Below, in pieces: positions 27,569-38,400 of a stretch of DNA of 64,000 bases (position 1 is the stretch's first letter; each line of letters begins with the position of its first letter). This DNA is from ChocPot-Mid sp043804925 (lineage in GTDB: Bacteria; Bacteroidota; Ignavibacteria; Kapaibacteriales; UBA2268). The notes below the pieces were generated by a model. That model searched no databases, was not told the DNA's origin, and was given only the letters and a program-made list of their open reading frames with translations. Both the position numbers and the translations under genes were made by a program. Where the stretch lies: contig JAZDIP010000069.1 in the NCBI GenBank assembly GCA_043804925.1, forward strand, positions 62,001 to 126,000, read 5' to 3'.

Positions 27569-27740
27569 TGTCTGAACCGCTTATTGAAACTGATTAATCT
27601 GATTTCGCAGATTTTTCTTTATCCCAGCGGGATTGAACTATGGTAACTAAGTAAACCGCAAGCCTGTGTTTTCCCCGAAGGGAATAAATGATTTCACGCG
27701 AAAACGCAAAGGGGCAAAGACGCAAAGACGCAAAGATGAC
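27569..27740 (+). repeat. Composite intergenic repeat block after atpG
   Basis: Modules in order: AATGTCTGAACC, GATTAATCTGATTTCGCAG, a TTTATCCC-AGCGGGATT-ACTATGGTAA palindromic unit (27618-27646), CCCCGAAGGGAATAAATG, and a CGCAAAGACGCAAAG ladder (about 27700-27735). The same modules occur in inverted order at 54.2-54.5 kb. No gene is seen in this spacer. Confidence 0.75.
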
Positions 27741-27778
27741 TGTTAAAACAACTCTGTTCTTTAATTAGAGAAAAATTT

Positions 27779-28480
27779 ATGGAATGTATTTTTGTACCTG
27801 AATTAAATGAAAGTTCAAATGAAATAATAATATCAAATGAACGCATTAATCATTTGAAAGCATTGCGGTTACAGACTAACGACCAAATCATTTTTACTAA
27901 TGGAAAGGGACTTTGTTCTGTGTGTATTTTGTTGTCAAATACTAAAATAAAATACCATTTCAAGGTAAAAACATTTTTAAAAAATCACGGAGAGTTACCA
28001 TATAAATTGGGAATTGCACTCGGTATTCTGTCAGACCGTAACCGAATGGAATTTGCACTTGAAAAAGCTGTTGAAATGGGTGCTACTGACTTTTATCCAA
28101 TAATAACAAGATACTCCGAAAAGAGAAAAATTAACTTCAGCCGACTTCAAAGCAAGTCAATTGCCGCAATGGAACAAAGTAAAAGGTCGTGTTTAATACA
28201 TGTTCATCAACCGGTTTGCTTGAACGATTTTGAAAATATTGTACCGGATTATGACACAATAATCCTTGCTGAGGAGACAGGTAATAGTCCTGAAATGACA
28301 AAGTCTTTAAAATCAACTATATGCTTTGTCGGACCTGAAGGAGGATTTGATTCAGATGAAATCGAGTTTCTTAAAGGATTAGGAAATTCAAAATGTTGGA
28401 ATTTAGGTAACAGGAGATTAAGAACTGAAACAGCTGCTTCGGCAATTTTAACTCTTGTCTCAATGAAACAAAACCAATAA
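27779..28480 (+). CDS. rsmE: 16S rRNA m3U1498 methyltransferase
   Basis: SPOUT-class enzyme that methylates U1498 in the decoding region of 16S rRNA using SAM. Key blocks: LRLQTNDQIIFTNGKG in the N-terminal PUA-like domain, KAVEMGATDFYPIITRYSE in the middle, and the knot motifs GPEGGFDSDEIEF and LGNRRLRTETAA at the C-terminus. 233 residues, normal length. Confidence 0.94.
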   Translation: MECIFVPELNESSNEIIISNERINHLKALRLQTNDQIIFTNGKGLCSVCILLSNTKIKYHFKVKTFLKNHGELPYKLGIALGILSDRNRMEFALEKAVEMGATDFYPIITRYSEKRKINFSRLQSKSIAAMEQSKRSCLIHVHQPVCLNDFENIVPDYDTIILAEETGNSPEMTKSLKSTICFVGPEGGFDSDEIEFLKGLGNSKCWNLGNRRLRTETAASAILTLVSMKQNQ

Positions 28481-28622
28481 AAAGATTCATAGAATATGTT
28501 ATTATTTTTCAACCGGAGACACACGAATTCCTCGATTATTCAAAATAAATAATACGATTGTTTTCTTTCTTAATTTTGATATTTTACCTAAATTGCCTTA
28601 TTGCTAAATTACGGAATAAAAA

Positions 28623-29552
28623 ATGAAGAAATTACTATCAGTGTTTTTGGGGATTCAACGAACATATTTTGCGATTGTCGAACCATGCAAAAAGGGTTTT
28701 GAGTTAAAATATGTTCAGTATGACAAATATACTCCTAATTTGAAAGATAATGAATTTACAGATATATCATTAGAACCCTGTTTCAAAAAAATATCCGATG
28801 AACTGGGTACTGATATACATGGATTAAATGTAATAATACCATCCGATATAGCTCATTATTCTTTGATTCCACAACCTGAAAAGAACAATGAGCAAAATTT
28901 AAGAAAATTATGCGAACTCGAAATTCGCCTGAATTTCCCAAATAATGCTTACGAAGATTTTTCTGTAACTGCTATTCCACTAGATAATAATATCAAAGAA
29001 TATAAATATTTATTGATGGTGTTTATACATAATACAATTCTCGATAATTGTAAATTATCTTTATCGGATTTAAATCTGCCAATTGAAAAAATCAGGACTC
29101 CCGTACTCCCTTCAATGACATCATTCTTTTATAATTATCCGGAAGTTTATACAAAAATTTCTGCTATTATTTCTTTTGGCGTTAATTCAACCGAATTTAC
29201 AGTATGTTCTCAGGAAAATCTTTTATATTTTTCTCAACTCAAAGATAAAGACAATTCAAATCTTCTAAGTAATCTTCTTAATGAATTTGAAAAAGCCGAA
29301 GAATTATTAGCTGAAAAAATTCAATTTTGCTTTTTAAGTGGTGAGTCTTTAAGCTCAGAATTTATCGAGGAAGTTAAATCATACTTTAACAAACCGGAAC
29401 TAAGAATTTCGAGATTTAACTCATTCAGGATGTTAACAACTAATCTTGGAAACGGATATCGTGAATACTGTTCACGAATGGCACATGTTTTTCCGCCATG
29501 TATAGGAGCCGGACTACCGGATAAAAATAAAGAAATTACAATATATAAGTAG
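28623..29552 (+). CDS. PilM-like protein with a predicted actin-type ATPase fold
   Basis: 309 residues, no signal peptide. The order of segments resembles PilM and related actin-fold proteins: a short N-terminal strand pair (LLSVFLGIQRTYFAIVE), GLNVIIPSDIAHYSLIPQP, LRKLCELEIRLNFP, ISAIISFGVNSTEFTVCSQ (nucleotide-binding strand pair), and FLSGESLSSEFIEEVKSYF followed by PPCIGAGL. These are weak family marks. No pilus genes lie nearby, so a role in type IV pilus assembly is not shown. It could instead be an unrecognised actin-like protein. Confidence 0.45.
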   Translation: MKKLLSVFLGIQRTYFAIVEPCKKGFELKYVQYDKYTPNLKDNEFTDISLEPCFKKISDELGTDIHGLNVIIPSDIAHYSLIPQPEKNNEQNLRKLCELEIRLNFPNNAYEDFSVTAIPLDNNIKEYKYLLMVFIHNTILDNCKLSLSDLNLPIEKIRTPVLPSMTSFFYNYPEVYTKISAIISFGVNSTEFTVCSQENLLYFSQLKDKDNSNLLSNLLNEFEKAEELLAEKIQFCFLSGESLSSEFIEEVKSYFNKPELRISRFNSFRMLTTNLGNGYREYCSRMAHVFPPCIGAGLPDKNKEITIYK

Positions 29553-29668
29553 TTTATATGAGTTTCTATTTATTAAAATAAAAGTAAATAATTTAATTAA
29601 AATTTTTCGTTTGTTTACTCTTTCGATGTGATGCTTAATATTTACTTTAAATTCTATATTATCAATTT

Positions 29669-31483
29669 TTAGAGATTATTTCCTTCCCTCAAAATCCTAA
29701 TCTTATTCCTTGCTTCCTGCAAGTAAACTGAACGAGGAAAATCGGTAATAAGTTGTCTGTAGGATTCAATTGCTTTGTCCCTTTCCCCTTTTTTCTCATA
29801 ACAATTACCGTTGAGAATCAGTGCATGGTCAATGTAAATTGATTTTGGATAGTTTAAAATTAATTGATTTGCGATTGCTAAAGAACTGTCGTAAAGAGCA
29901 ATTTTCAAACTGATTTCAGCCGCATTAATAAGACTTCTTTCGGCAAGATTTGTACCTTTGGAAACTTTTTCCGTTTCCAACAATTTATTAATCGCTTCAT
30001 TATATTTCTTTTGTTTTTCAAGATAGATTGCTTTTGCATAAAGCCCTAAACCTCTTACCATCTCTTTGTTTTGCTCGATTAAAATCACTCTTCCCAAAGC
30101 ATCATTGGCTAAATCTTTATTTGTCTGAACCGACAATTCACTAAACAAAATCTTTGCCGTATCAATATCTCCGACAAAAAATTTCATTTCTGCTAAATTA
30201 TATTTTGCAAAGAGTACTTCCTCAGGTGCAATTTTTTCAAAGTTCCTGATAACATTGTCATATATTTTGGAAGCTGTATCATTTTCCTCTTTTAACAGAT
30301 GAATCTTTGCAAGCAAATTAAGTGCTGAAGCCGTTACTTTCTGTCTTGAAAATTGTCTGTTAATATTTTCGATTTCATTTTTTGCCGTCTCTTCATCACT
30401 CAGTTGTTCGTAAGAAATCAGGGCAATTCTAAATCTTGCCTCAGCGGAAGCCATATCCTTTGGAAATTGCTTGATGATTTCACGGTAGGATTCAATGATA
30501 CTTTTAGCTGATTCAATTGAGATACTCGAATCTGTCAAAAGTTTTTGTTCCAAAGTTCTTGGATACCCATATAAAGCGGAACTTAAGAATTTACTTTTAT
30601 TTCCCATCTTGATAATATGTTCAAATGCCTTTAGAGCAATATCATACTGTCCGTCATTTTTTGAATCATTGGCAAATCCGATAATATCCCTTCCCTGTGC
30701 ATTAGTGGCTTCATCCATACGCTTGATAACTTCGAAGGCTTTTTCGAGATTTCCTATATATCGTAAAAACCAGGAATAAACTTTTAAGTTAAGATAGTTC
30801 TCCCTATTACCTGACACAGCATCCTCCAAAACTTCCTGAACGTGAGCTTTAGCTGCAGGAATTGTTAACAAAGCGGTTATCCTGCCCTGAGCAAGGGCAA
30901 TGTTTTTTGTATCATTCAAAATAATCAGTGCTTCTTCTGTCCCTTTTTTAAAATCACCTGTAGCAATATACAACTGGCAAAGCTCATCGGCATATATTTT
31001 ACTGTTGTTTAATGCTTTTCGTCCTTCTTCGAGAGTTGTAGCGGCTTTACCGTATTGTAAAAGTTCAATTTGAGATTTGGATATTTGCTTATAAGTTTCC
31101 TGATTAATAGGTTCGAGGTTAATCGCCTTTTTCCAGTTCTCATTTGCCAAATCATTAGAACCTGTCCTCCAAAGTAATTCAGCATATAAAACATAAAGAG
31201 CTACTGATTTCTTATTCTTCATAAAACTTTCAACAACAGGTAAAACTTCTGAAAATTTATTCAATGCTTTGCTTGTTCTTACATAACCATTAAAATAATC
31301 TTCATTCTTTTGATTGCTTTCAAATAGTTCTTTATATATTCTTGCTGCTGTTTCAAAATCACCGGATTGCTCAAATGTCTTCGCATACTCAAACTTTTGC
31401 CTGCTATCCCCTTGCCCCTGCAGGTTGAATATGGTAAAAAATAATAAGAAAATTATCGAATATATTATGTTTTCTTTTATCAT
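29669..31483 (-). CDS. Exported tetratricopeptide-repeat protein
   Basis: I start at ATG 31483 (604 residues), which gives a clear signal peptide ending NLQGQG; a TTG six codons upstream is also open. The mature chain is a long row of helical TPR-like repeats, for example QSGDFETAARIYKELFE, ANENWKKAINLEPINQETY, YDIALKAFEHIIK and DKAIESYRQLITDFPRSVY. The spacing of the last repeats resembles YbgF/BamD-type TPRs. TPR arrays bind other proteins; the partner is unknown. Probably periplasmic. Confidence 0.75.
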   Translation of the reverse strand: MIKENIIYSIIFLLFFTIFNLQGQGDSRQKFEYAKTFEQSGDFETAARIYKELFESNQKNEDYFNGYVRTSKALNKFSEVLPVVESFMKNKKSVALYVLYAELLWRTGSNDLANENWKKAINLEPINQETYKQISKSQIELLQYGKAATTLEEGRKALNNSKIYADELCQLYIATGDFKKGTEEALIILNDTKNIALAQGRITALLTIPAAKAHVQEVLEDAVSGNRENYLNLKVYSWFLRYIGNLEKAFEVIKRMDEATNAQGRDIIGFANDSKNDGQYDIALKAFEHIIKMGNKSKFLSSALYGYPRTLEQKLLTDSSISIESAKSIIESYREIIKQFPKDMASAEARFRIALISYEQLSDEETAKNEIENINRQFSRQKVTASALNLLAKIHLLKEENDTASKIYDNVIRNFEKIAPEEVLFAKYNLAEMKFFVGDIDTAKILFSELSVQTNKDLANDALGRVILIEQNKEMVRGLGLYAKAIYLEKQKKYNEAINKLLETEKVSKGTNLAERSLINAAEISLKIALYDSSLAIANQLILNYPKSIYIDHALILNGNCYEKKGERDKAIESYRQLITDFPRSVYLQEARNKIRILREGNNL

Positions 31484-31637
31484 CAAACTTATAAAACTCA
31501 AAACTCTAAAACTCTAAACTCAAAAAACATTGACGGAAAATGCTCACTTGTGTTGTTTAGTTAAAAAAATAGCGATAAAGTTCTTATTTTTGTTCTTTTC
31601 ACTATTGTAATAAATTATATTTGAAGAAGTAAAGATT

Positions 31638-32825
31638 TTGGTAGAAAATAAATTCGAAAATACGCCTGAAAAGACATTTAAATTAGGCAAGGTATCATTA
31701 ATATCATTCAGCCATTTGGTTCATGATATCTATACTGCTTTCTTAGCACCAATACTCCCATTATTGATAGATAAACTGAGTATGAGCTATTCTATGGCGG
31801 GCTTTTTAATCCTAATATTAAGAATACCTGCTATTATAAGTCCTTTGATAGGATTATATGCCGAAAGAATGAGTACAAGATATTTTGTTATTTTCGCACC
31901 TGCTGTAACAGCAATAGCAATGAGTTTCGTAGGTAACGCTCCATCGTATCTAATCCTGTGCATCATATTATTATTAGCCGGGTTAAGTTCTGCTTTTTAC
32001 CATGTTCCATCACCTGTAATGATAAGAAATTTATCCGGAAATAAAGTTGGGACCGGTATGAGTTTTTATATGGTAGGAGGTGAGTTGGCAAGAACACTTG
32101 GACCTTTAATAATTCTTACGGCTGTATCTATTTGGGGTTTGGAAGGTTCATTCAGGGTAATCTTCATAGGTTTAGCAGCAACAATTTTACTTTTCATTCA
32201 AATCAGAAACATACCTGTAAGAGAGAATTCAAATAAGAATCAAAAACCTCCAACATTGATGCTGGTATTGAAAAAGCAAAAAGATGTATTTATCATATCG
32301 GGTGCATTGGTATTGTCAAAATCATTTATGATACTCACACTTACTTCTTTTTTACCAACTTACATGACAACAAAAGGTTCAAGTATTTGGCTGGCAGGTG
32401 CCGCATTATCAGTAATAGAGCTGGCTGGTGCTGCGGGAACATTCCTATCGGGTTCTCTGTCGGACAAAATCGGCAGGAGAAATATGCTGTTGTTTACAAC
32501 TCTACTTGCTCCCGTATTCATGTTGATTTTTGTATATTCCTCAGGATGGATTTTATTCCCGATTCTAGTTATCATGGGATTGCTCGTTTTTGCTGTCAGC
32601 CCTGTGGTTATGGCTTATGTTCTCGAAAATGAAAAGGAATATCCGGCAACAGCAAACAGTATATTTATGGCTTTGAATTTCGGAGTCGGTTCGATTGTAG
32701 CATTATTTATCGGTTTTTTAGGTGATTCAATAGATTTGGATATGACATACATAGCAAGTGCCATATTATCATTAGTAGGATTACCATTTATTTTTAAAAT
32801 GCCGAGTAAGAATAATGTAATGTGA
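31638..32825 (+). CDS. MFS exporter, fosmidomycin-resistance-like
   Basis: About 395 residues with twelve predicted membrane segments. The early block HDIYTAFLAPILPLLIDK matches the Fsr subfamily of drug/proton antiporters, and the loop DKIGRRNM between helices is the MFS signature. There is no ATG before residue 48 in this frame, so the start is a TTG at 31638, weakly supported by GAAG upstream. Substrate cannot be read from sequence. Confidence 0.8.
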   Translation: MVENKFENTPEKTFKLGKVSLISFSHLVHDIYTAFLAPILPLLIDKLSMSYSMAGFLILILRIPAIISPLIGLYAERMSTRYFVIFAPAVTAIAMSFVGNAPSYLILCIILLLAGLSSAFYHVPSPVMIRNLSGNKVGTGMSFYMVGGELARTLGPLIILTAVSIWGLEGSFRVIFIGLAATILLFIQIRNIPVRENSNKNQKPPTLMLVLKKQKDVFIISGALVLSKSFMILTLTSFLPTYMTTKGSSIWLAGAALSVIELAGAAGTFLSGSLSDKIGRRNMLLFTTLLAPVFMLIFVYSSGWILFPILVIMGLLVFAVSPVVMAYVLENEKEYPATANSIFMALNFGVGSIVALFIGFLGDSIDLDMTYIASAILSLVGLPFIFKMPSKNNVM

Positions 32826-32910
32826 ATGTTATTCTAATTCAAGAAATGATTTTGTATAATCTGAGAATTTGATTAATTTAATAAAAAAATAATTAAAGCT
32901 TGGAGACATT

Positions 32911-35004
32911 ATGAGAAAAATATCTGCTTTTTTGAAAATAATCTGCATTTTTTTTATTCTTAATTCATATACGATGTTGTCGCAGTGGGAGCAGTGTGGT
33001 CCTTATGGAGGAGGGGTGTTTGATATAGCAATAAAAAATGATAAAATTTTCGCTGGTACTTATAGAGGTGGAATTTTTTGCAGTACAAATAATGGAAAAG
33101 AATGGAGGAATATATTTAATTTTAAACTTTCTGAAAATGTATATTCATTCGTTTTAAATGAAGAAAATATATTTGCCGGTACGTCTGATGGTGTTTTCAG
33201 AAGTTCGAATAATGGAAGCGATTGGGAACCGGTTAATAATGGATTATCGGAAACATTTGTTCATTCATTATTTGTTGAAAAAGAAAATATTTATGCGTGT
33301 ACTTTATATGGCCATATTTTTGAAAGTACGAATAATGGAAACGAGTGGTTTAAAATTGCTACTTTTCCTTATGAAAGAAACTTCTCATGGATAAATTCAT
33401 TAGCCTTTAGGGGTAAGAATATGTTCGCCGGTACTGATCATGGTGTTTTTTTAAGTACAAATAATGGTAATGAATGGACAATGGTTAATAACGGTTTAAT
33501 TGATACGCTTGTTTTATCATTAGCAATTAGTAAAAAATATATATTTGCGGGGACTTATAGAGCCGGTATTTTTCGAAGCACTAATAATGGTACAAACTGG
33601 GTTCAAATAAATAATGGATTAACAGATACTACTATAACATTATTAATTCTGAATGACGAAAATATTTTTGCTTGTTCTAATAAAGGTAATATTTTTAAGA
33701 GTACAAACAGTGGAGATGAATGGAGCAAAATTGCTATTCTTACTGCTGGATTATACTATTCAAATATAAATTCATTAACAATAAGTGATAGTATTATGTT
33801 TGCCGGTACATCGTCCAAAGGAGTTTTTAGAAGTACGAATTATGGAGACACATGGACTGAAACTAACAATGGATTAGCCGCCATTGATATCACAAAAATA
33901 TTTATTAGAGACAATGAGATTTTTGTAGGAAGTGATATTTTAGGAGTTTTCTTAAGTACTGACACTGGAAACAATTGGAATATTTTTGGTCATTTTACTA
34001 TTGATCGTTATGCACGGGCATTGGCAATTAAAGAAGAAAGTATTTTTGTTGGGACAGCAGATCAGGGTGTATTGTTAAGTACTGATTATGGTACCAGTTG
34101 GGAAATAATTAATAATGGAATAAATGATAGACATATTTGTGAATTAGCAATTAATGATGATAAAATCTATGCAGGTACTTATGATGGCATTTATGTTAGT
34201 TCCAATAACGGAATGCTATGGACTCACATGAATGCAGATACAGCGTTTAGCGATGTAGTTGCTATAGCCTTTTATAACAATTATATTTTTGTTGGATCTT
34301 TTTTTGATGGTGTTTTTCGAAGCACTTATAATGGAAATATATGGGAGCAAGTTTACCAAGGAAAAAGAACAAATGGATCTGACGCAATAGTTATTCATAA
34401 TGATGATATCTTTATCGGAGCAAATGGCAGCATTGTTCTGAGTACTAATAACGGCGATAGTTGGACTGACATTAATAATGGTTTACCAGAGTGGATTACA
34501 ATAAAATCTTTTTTAATTATAGAAGACAAAATATTTGCAAGTTCTTGGGGAGACGGTATTTATATAAGTACGAATAATGGAAAATCTTGGAAAGAAATTA
34601 ATTCAGGTTTATCAAATTTAATAGTAAGATGTTTAGCGACCGATTATCAATATATTTATGCAGGTACTTATGGCAATTCTGTATTTCGTGCAAATCTTTC
34701 TGATTTTGGAATTATTGATGTTCCTGAACAAAATAAATCTTTGAAAAATAGTTTATCCATCTCCCCAAATCCAATTCAAAACAAAACAACAATATCATTC
34801 GAATTGGAAAATCCTACTTATGTTTCAATGCAAATTTCAGATATGCTTGGTAATATTGTCGTTGAGATAATTGAAAATAAATTCTATGAAACAGGGGAAC
34901 AAAATATTGAATTTGATACAAAGGATTTGTTGACAGGAGTATATTTTCTGACTTTGAAAACAGGTGATTTAGTTCGAACTGAGAAGATGGTAGTTGTGAA
35001 ATAG
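32911..35004 (+). CDS. Secreted beta-propeller repeat protein with T9SS sorting tail
   Basis: 697 residues. After a signal peptide (about 1-25) come about thirteen repeats of 40-45 residues with the core IFAGTxxGGIFxSTNNGxxW. This is the pattern of BNR/YCF48-like propellers, and residues 30-600 would fold into one or two propellers. Residues 618-697 (SISPNPIQNKTTISFEL... LTGVYFLTLKTGDL) are a type A sorting domain. Many repeats end in INNGL. GGAG precedes the ATG. Surface binding is likely; no sialidase active site is visible, so I do not call it an enzyme. Confidence 0.85.
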   Translation: MRKISAFLKIICIFFILNSYTMLSQWEQCGPYGGGVFDIAIKNDKIFAGTYRGGIFCSTNNGKEWRNIFNFKLSENVYSFVLNEENIFAGTSDGVFRSSNNGSDWEPVNNGLSETFVHSLFVEKENIYACTLYGHIFESTNNGNEWFKIATFPYERNFSWINSLAFRGKNMFAGTDHGVFLSTNNGNEWTMVNNGLIDTLVLSLAISKKYIFAGTYRAGIFRSTNNGTNWVQINNGLTDTTITLLILNDENIFACSNKGNIFKSTNSGDEWSKIAILTAGLYYSNINSLTISDSIMFAGTSSKGVFRSTNYGDTWTETNNGLAAIDITKIFIRDNEIFVGSDILGVFLSTDTGNNWNIFGHFTIDRYARALAIKEESIFVGTADQGVLLSTDYGTSWEIINNGINDRHICELAINDDKIYAGTYDGIYVSSNNGMLWTHMNADTAFSDVVAIAFYNNYIFVGSFFDGVFRSTYNGNIWEQVYQGKRTNGSDAIVIHNDDIFIGANGSIVLSTNNGDSWTDINNGLPEWITIKSFLIIEDKIFASSWGDGIYISTNNGKSWKEINSGLSNLIVRCLATDYQYIYAGTYGNSVFRANLSDFGIIDVPEQNKSLKNSLSISPNPIQNKTTISFELENPTYVSMQISDMLGNIVVEIIENKFYETGEQNIEFDTKDLLTGVYFLTLKTGDLVRTEKMVVVK

Positions 35005-35053
35005 GTAGTAAAATGCGTGACTTTTTCAGTTAATTTGATTTGAATTTGTTAAA

Positions 35054-35221
35054 TTAGCAGGACGAGCTTTCAAGATATAGTTCGATTGCCTCTTTAGCCA
35101 TTTCTTTAGCTTCTGTCAATGTCGAACCGTAAGTAATGCACCCGGGTTAAGCAGGAACAATCACTGTAAAACCACCTTCCGGTTCAGCTCTTAGTAATAT
35201 TTTGTAATTATTATATGCCAT
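35054..35221 (-). pseudogene. HicB-family antitoxin gene with one nonsense codon
   Basis: Reading from ATG 35221 on the minus strand gives a HicB/UPF0150-type sequence: YKILLRAEPEGGFTVIVPA, a TAA stop at 35149-35147, then PGCITYGSTLTEAKEMAKEA and on to a second stop at 35056-35054. HicB proteins normally read VPxLPGC here, so the stop sits where TTA (Leu) is expected. No frameshift is needed. No hicA gene is visible next to it. Reinitiation after the stop seems unlikely. Confidence 0.8.
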
Positions 35222-35412
35222 AATATTTTTATTAAAATATTTAACTTATTTTAATTGACGATTTTTAGAAAAATAATTTTAAAATTACAAAATAAAGCTT
35301 TTCCCGTAGACGAATAATAATTTTATTCAAAAATTATTTCAATATTACATTCCAATGAATGATTTTATTATCTTATTTTTGTAATTGATTTTATTACAAT
35401 TAATTGAAAATA

Positions 35413-38400
35413 ATGATAAATAAATATAAAGATATAACTAAACAATTGAACTCGTTACTTCGGGAAAGAATTTTGGTTCTCGACGGGGCTATGGGGACTA
35501 TGATTCAAAAGCATAAACTCACAGAAAAAGACTTTCGCGGTGAAAGATTCAAGGATTTTCCGAATGATTTGCAGGGAAATAATGATTTACTTTGCCTGAC
35601 TCAACCTGATATTATCAGGAACATTCATAAAGAATACCTTCTTGCCGGTTCGGATATAATCGAGACTAATACATTCAACGCCAATCCCATATCACAATCG
35701 GATTATGGAACTCAGGATTTAACTTATGAGATAAACTTGCAGGCGGCTACTTTGGCAAGGGAAGCGGTTGATTTAATCAGAAGTCAGAAGTCTGAAGTCA
35801 GAAGTCAGAATGTCAAACCGAGATTTGTGGCAGGAGCCATTGGTCCGTCTAATGCAACTGCTTCCTTATCTCCGGATGTTAATAATCCCGGATTTAGAAA
35901 AGTAACATTTGATGATTTGGTACAAGCATATACTGTTCAAATTAAGGGTTTGATTGATGGAGGTGCAGATATTCTTCTTATCGAAACAGTTTTTGATACA
36001 TTGAATTGCAAAGCTGTTATTTATGCAATTTCAGAATTCAACCAACAAACAGGACTTTACCCACCAGTGATGATTTCCGGTACCATTGTTGACCTTAGTG
36101 GAAGAACTTTGTCCGGTCAAACTACCGAAGCATTTTTAATTTCAATTTCACATTGTGAGAATTTAATAAGTGTCGGCTTGAATTGCTCATTAGGTCCAAA
36201 GCAAATGAGACCTTTCATTCAGGAACTTTCAGATAAATCTGATAAATTCATTTCTCTGTACCCAAATGCTGGTTTGCCTAATGAATTTGGCGGGTATGAT
36301 GAAACTCCAACTGACATGTCAACTGTTCTTGAAGATTATGCAAAATCCGGCTTCCTAAATATCGTCGGTGGCTGTTGCGGAACAACACCTGAGCATATCA
36401 AAGAAATGGCAGATGTTGTAGTTAAACACAGACCAAGAAGAACAATTACGAATTACGAATTACGAATTACGAATGACAGTCAGGGGGGGACATCCTTCGA
36501 CAAGCTCAGGATGACAGAGAACGACAAGCTCAGGATGACAGAGAATGGTAAATATTTGAAGTTGAGTGGATTGGAGCCACTGATTGTAAGGCCTGATTCT
36601 AATTTTATTAATATTGGCGAAAGAACAAATGTTGCCGGTTCGATTAACTTCAAGAAGATGATAATGAATAATCAGTACGAGGAGGCACTTTCAATAGCAA
36701 AACAGCAAGTTGAAAACGGAGCCCAGATAATTGATATCAATATGGATGATGCAATGCTAAATGCTGAAGAATCCATGACAAAGTTTTTAAATCTGATAGC
36801 TTCCGAACCGGATATATCAAAAGTTCCTGTTATGATTGATTCATCAAAATGGACAGTTATCGAAGCAGGTTTAAAGTGTTTGCAAGGAAAAGGAATTGTA
36901 AATTCTATCTCATTAAAAGAAGGCGAAGATGTTTTCAAAGAACATACACAAATAATAAAAAGATACGGTGCTGCAGTCGTAGTCATGGCATTCGATGAGC
37001 AGGGACAGGCAACAAGCGTTGAGCGAAAAGTTGAGATTGCTAAACGTTCATACGATATTCTCGTCAATGATTTTGGCTTCCTGCCTCAGGATATTATTTT
37101 CGACCCGAATATTTTAACTATAGCAACGGGTATGGAAGAGCATAATGATTATGCAGTAAATTTCATGGAAGCAACGAAGTGGATTAAGAAAAATCTACCG
37201 GGGACTTATGTCAGCGGTGGTATAAGCAATCTTTCATTTTCGTTCAGAGGTAACAACAAAGTTCGTGAGGCAATGCACTCGGCATTCCTTTATCATGCTG
37301 TTAAAGCCGGTCTTGATATGGGTATTGTCAATGCCGGTCAACTTGAAGTTTATGAATCAATTGACAACGAATTGCTGACAAGAATTGAGGACGTAATATT
37401 CAACAGACGCCAAGATGCAACTGATAGGTTGATTGAGTTAGCTGAAAAATTCAAGAGTCAATCAAGTGAAGAAATCAAGAAAGAAGATGAATGGCGGCAT
37501 GGTACTGTCGAAGAAAGATTGAAACATGCTTTAATAAAAGGAATAGTCGAATTCATAGATGTTGACACAAACGAAGCACGTGAAAAATTTGAAAATCCAA
37601 TAGAAATCATTGAAGGTCCTTTAATGGATGGTATGAATGTTGTCGGTGATCTATTTGGCTCAGGCAAAATGTTTTTACCACAGGTAGTCAAAAGTGCAAG
37701 AGTTATGAAAAAGTCAGTTGCGATTTTAATACCATACATTGAAGAAGCACTGAAAAAATCCAATTCTCAAAAAGCAGTTGGAAAAATTTTGATGGCTACC
37801 GTCAAAGGTGATGTTCATGATATTGGAAAGAACATAGTAGGTGTTGTTCTGTCATGCAATAACTATGAAGTGATTGACCTCGGTGTCATGGTTCCATACT
37901 CAAAAATTCTTGAGGAAGCAATAAAACAAAAAGTAGATATTATCGGGCTGAGTGGATTGATCACTCCCTCTCTTGATGAAATGGTTCACATAGCCGAAGA
38001 ACTCGAAAGAAATAATTTCAAAATACCATTGCTTATAGGAGGAGCAACTACATCAAGAGTTCATACTGCTGTAAAAATAGCTCCAAATTATAGTCAGCCG
38101 GTCATTCATGTACTTGATGCCTCAAAGGCTGTGCCTGTAGTTAGCAATTTATTGAATGATGCAAATAAAACGTCTTTTACTGAAAATATCAAAATGGATT
38201 ATACTCAAATAAGGGAAAAACATTTTGCATCAATGAAGGAGAAAAACCTGATTTCACTCAGCCAAGCAAGAAAAAACAAGTTGTCATTAGATTGGAATCG
38301 GGAAAAAATAGTGAAGCCAAACAATTTGGGTGTTACAGTTTTAAATAATTACCCTATTGAAACTTTAAGGCAATATATTAACTGGACAGAGTTCTTCCTT

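Noticed and set aside
35222..35412. Cobalamin or SAM riboswitch before metH
   Set aside because: The leader is extremely AT-rich and lacks a B12 box or SAM-aptamer stems. TATTTTTG at 35374-35381 could be a promoter -7 box but has no good -33 partner.
36441..36546. CRISPR-like tandem repeats
   Set aside because: Units are 7 or about 20 bases, directly adjacent without unique spacers, and lie in frame within metH. No cas gene is near.
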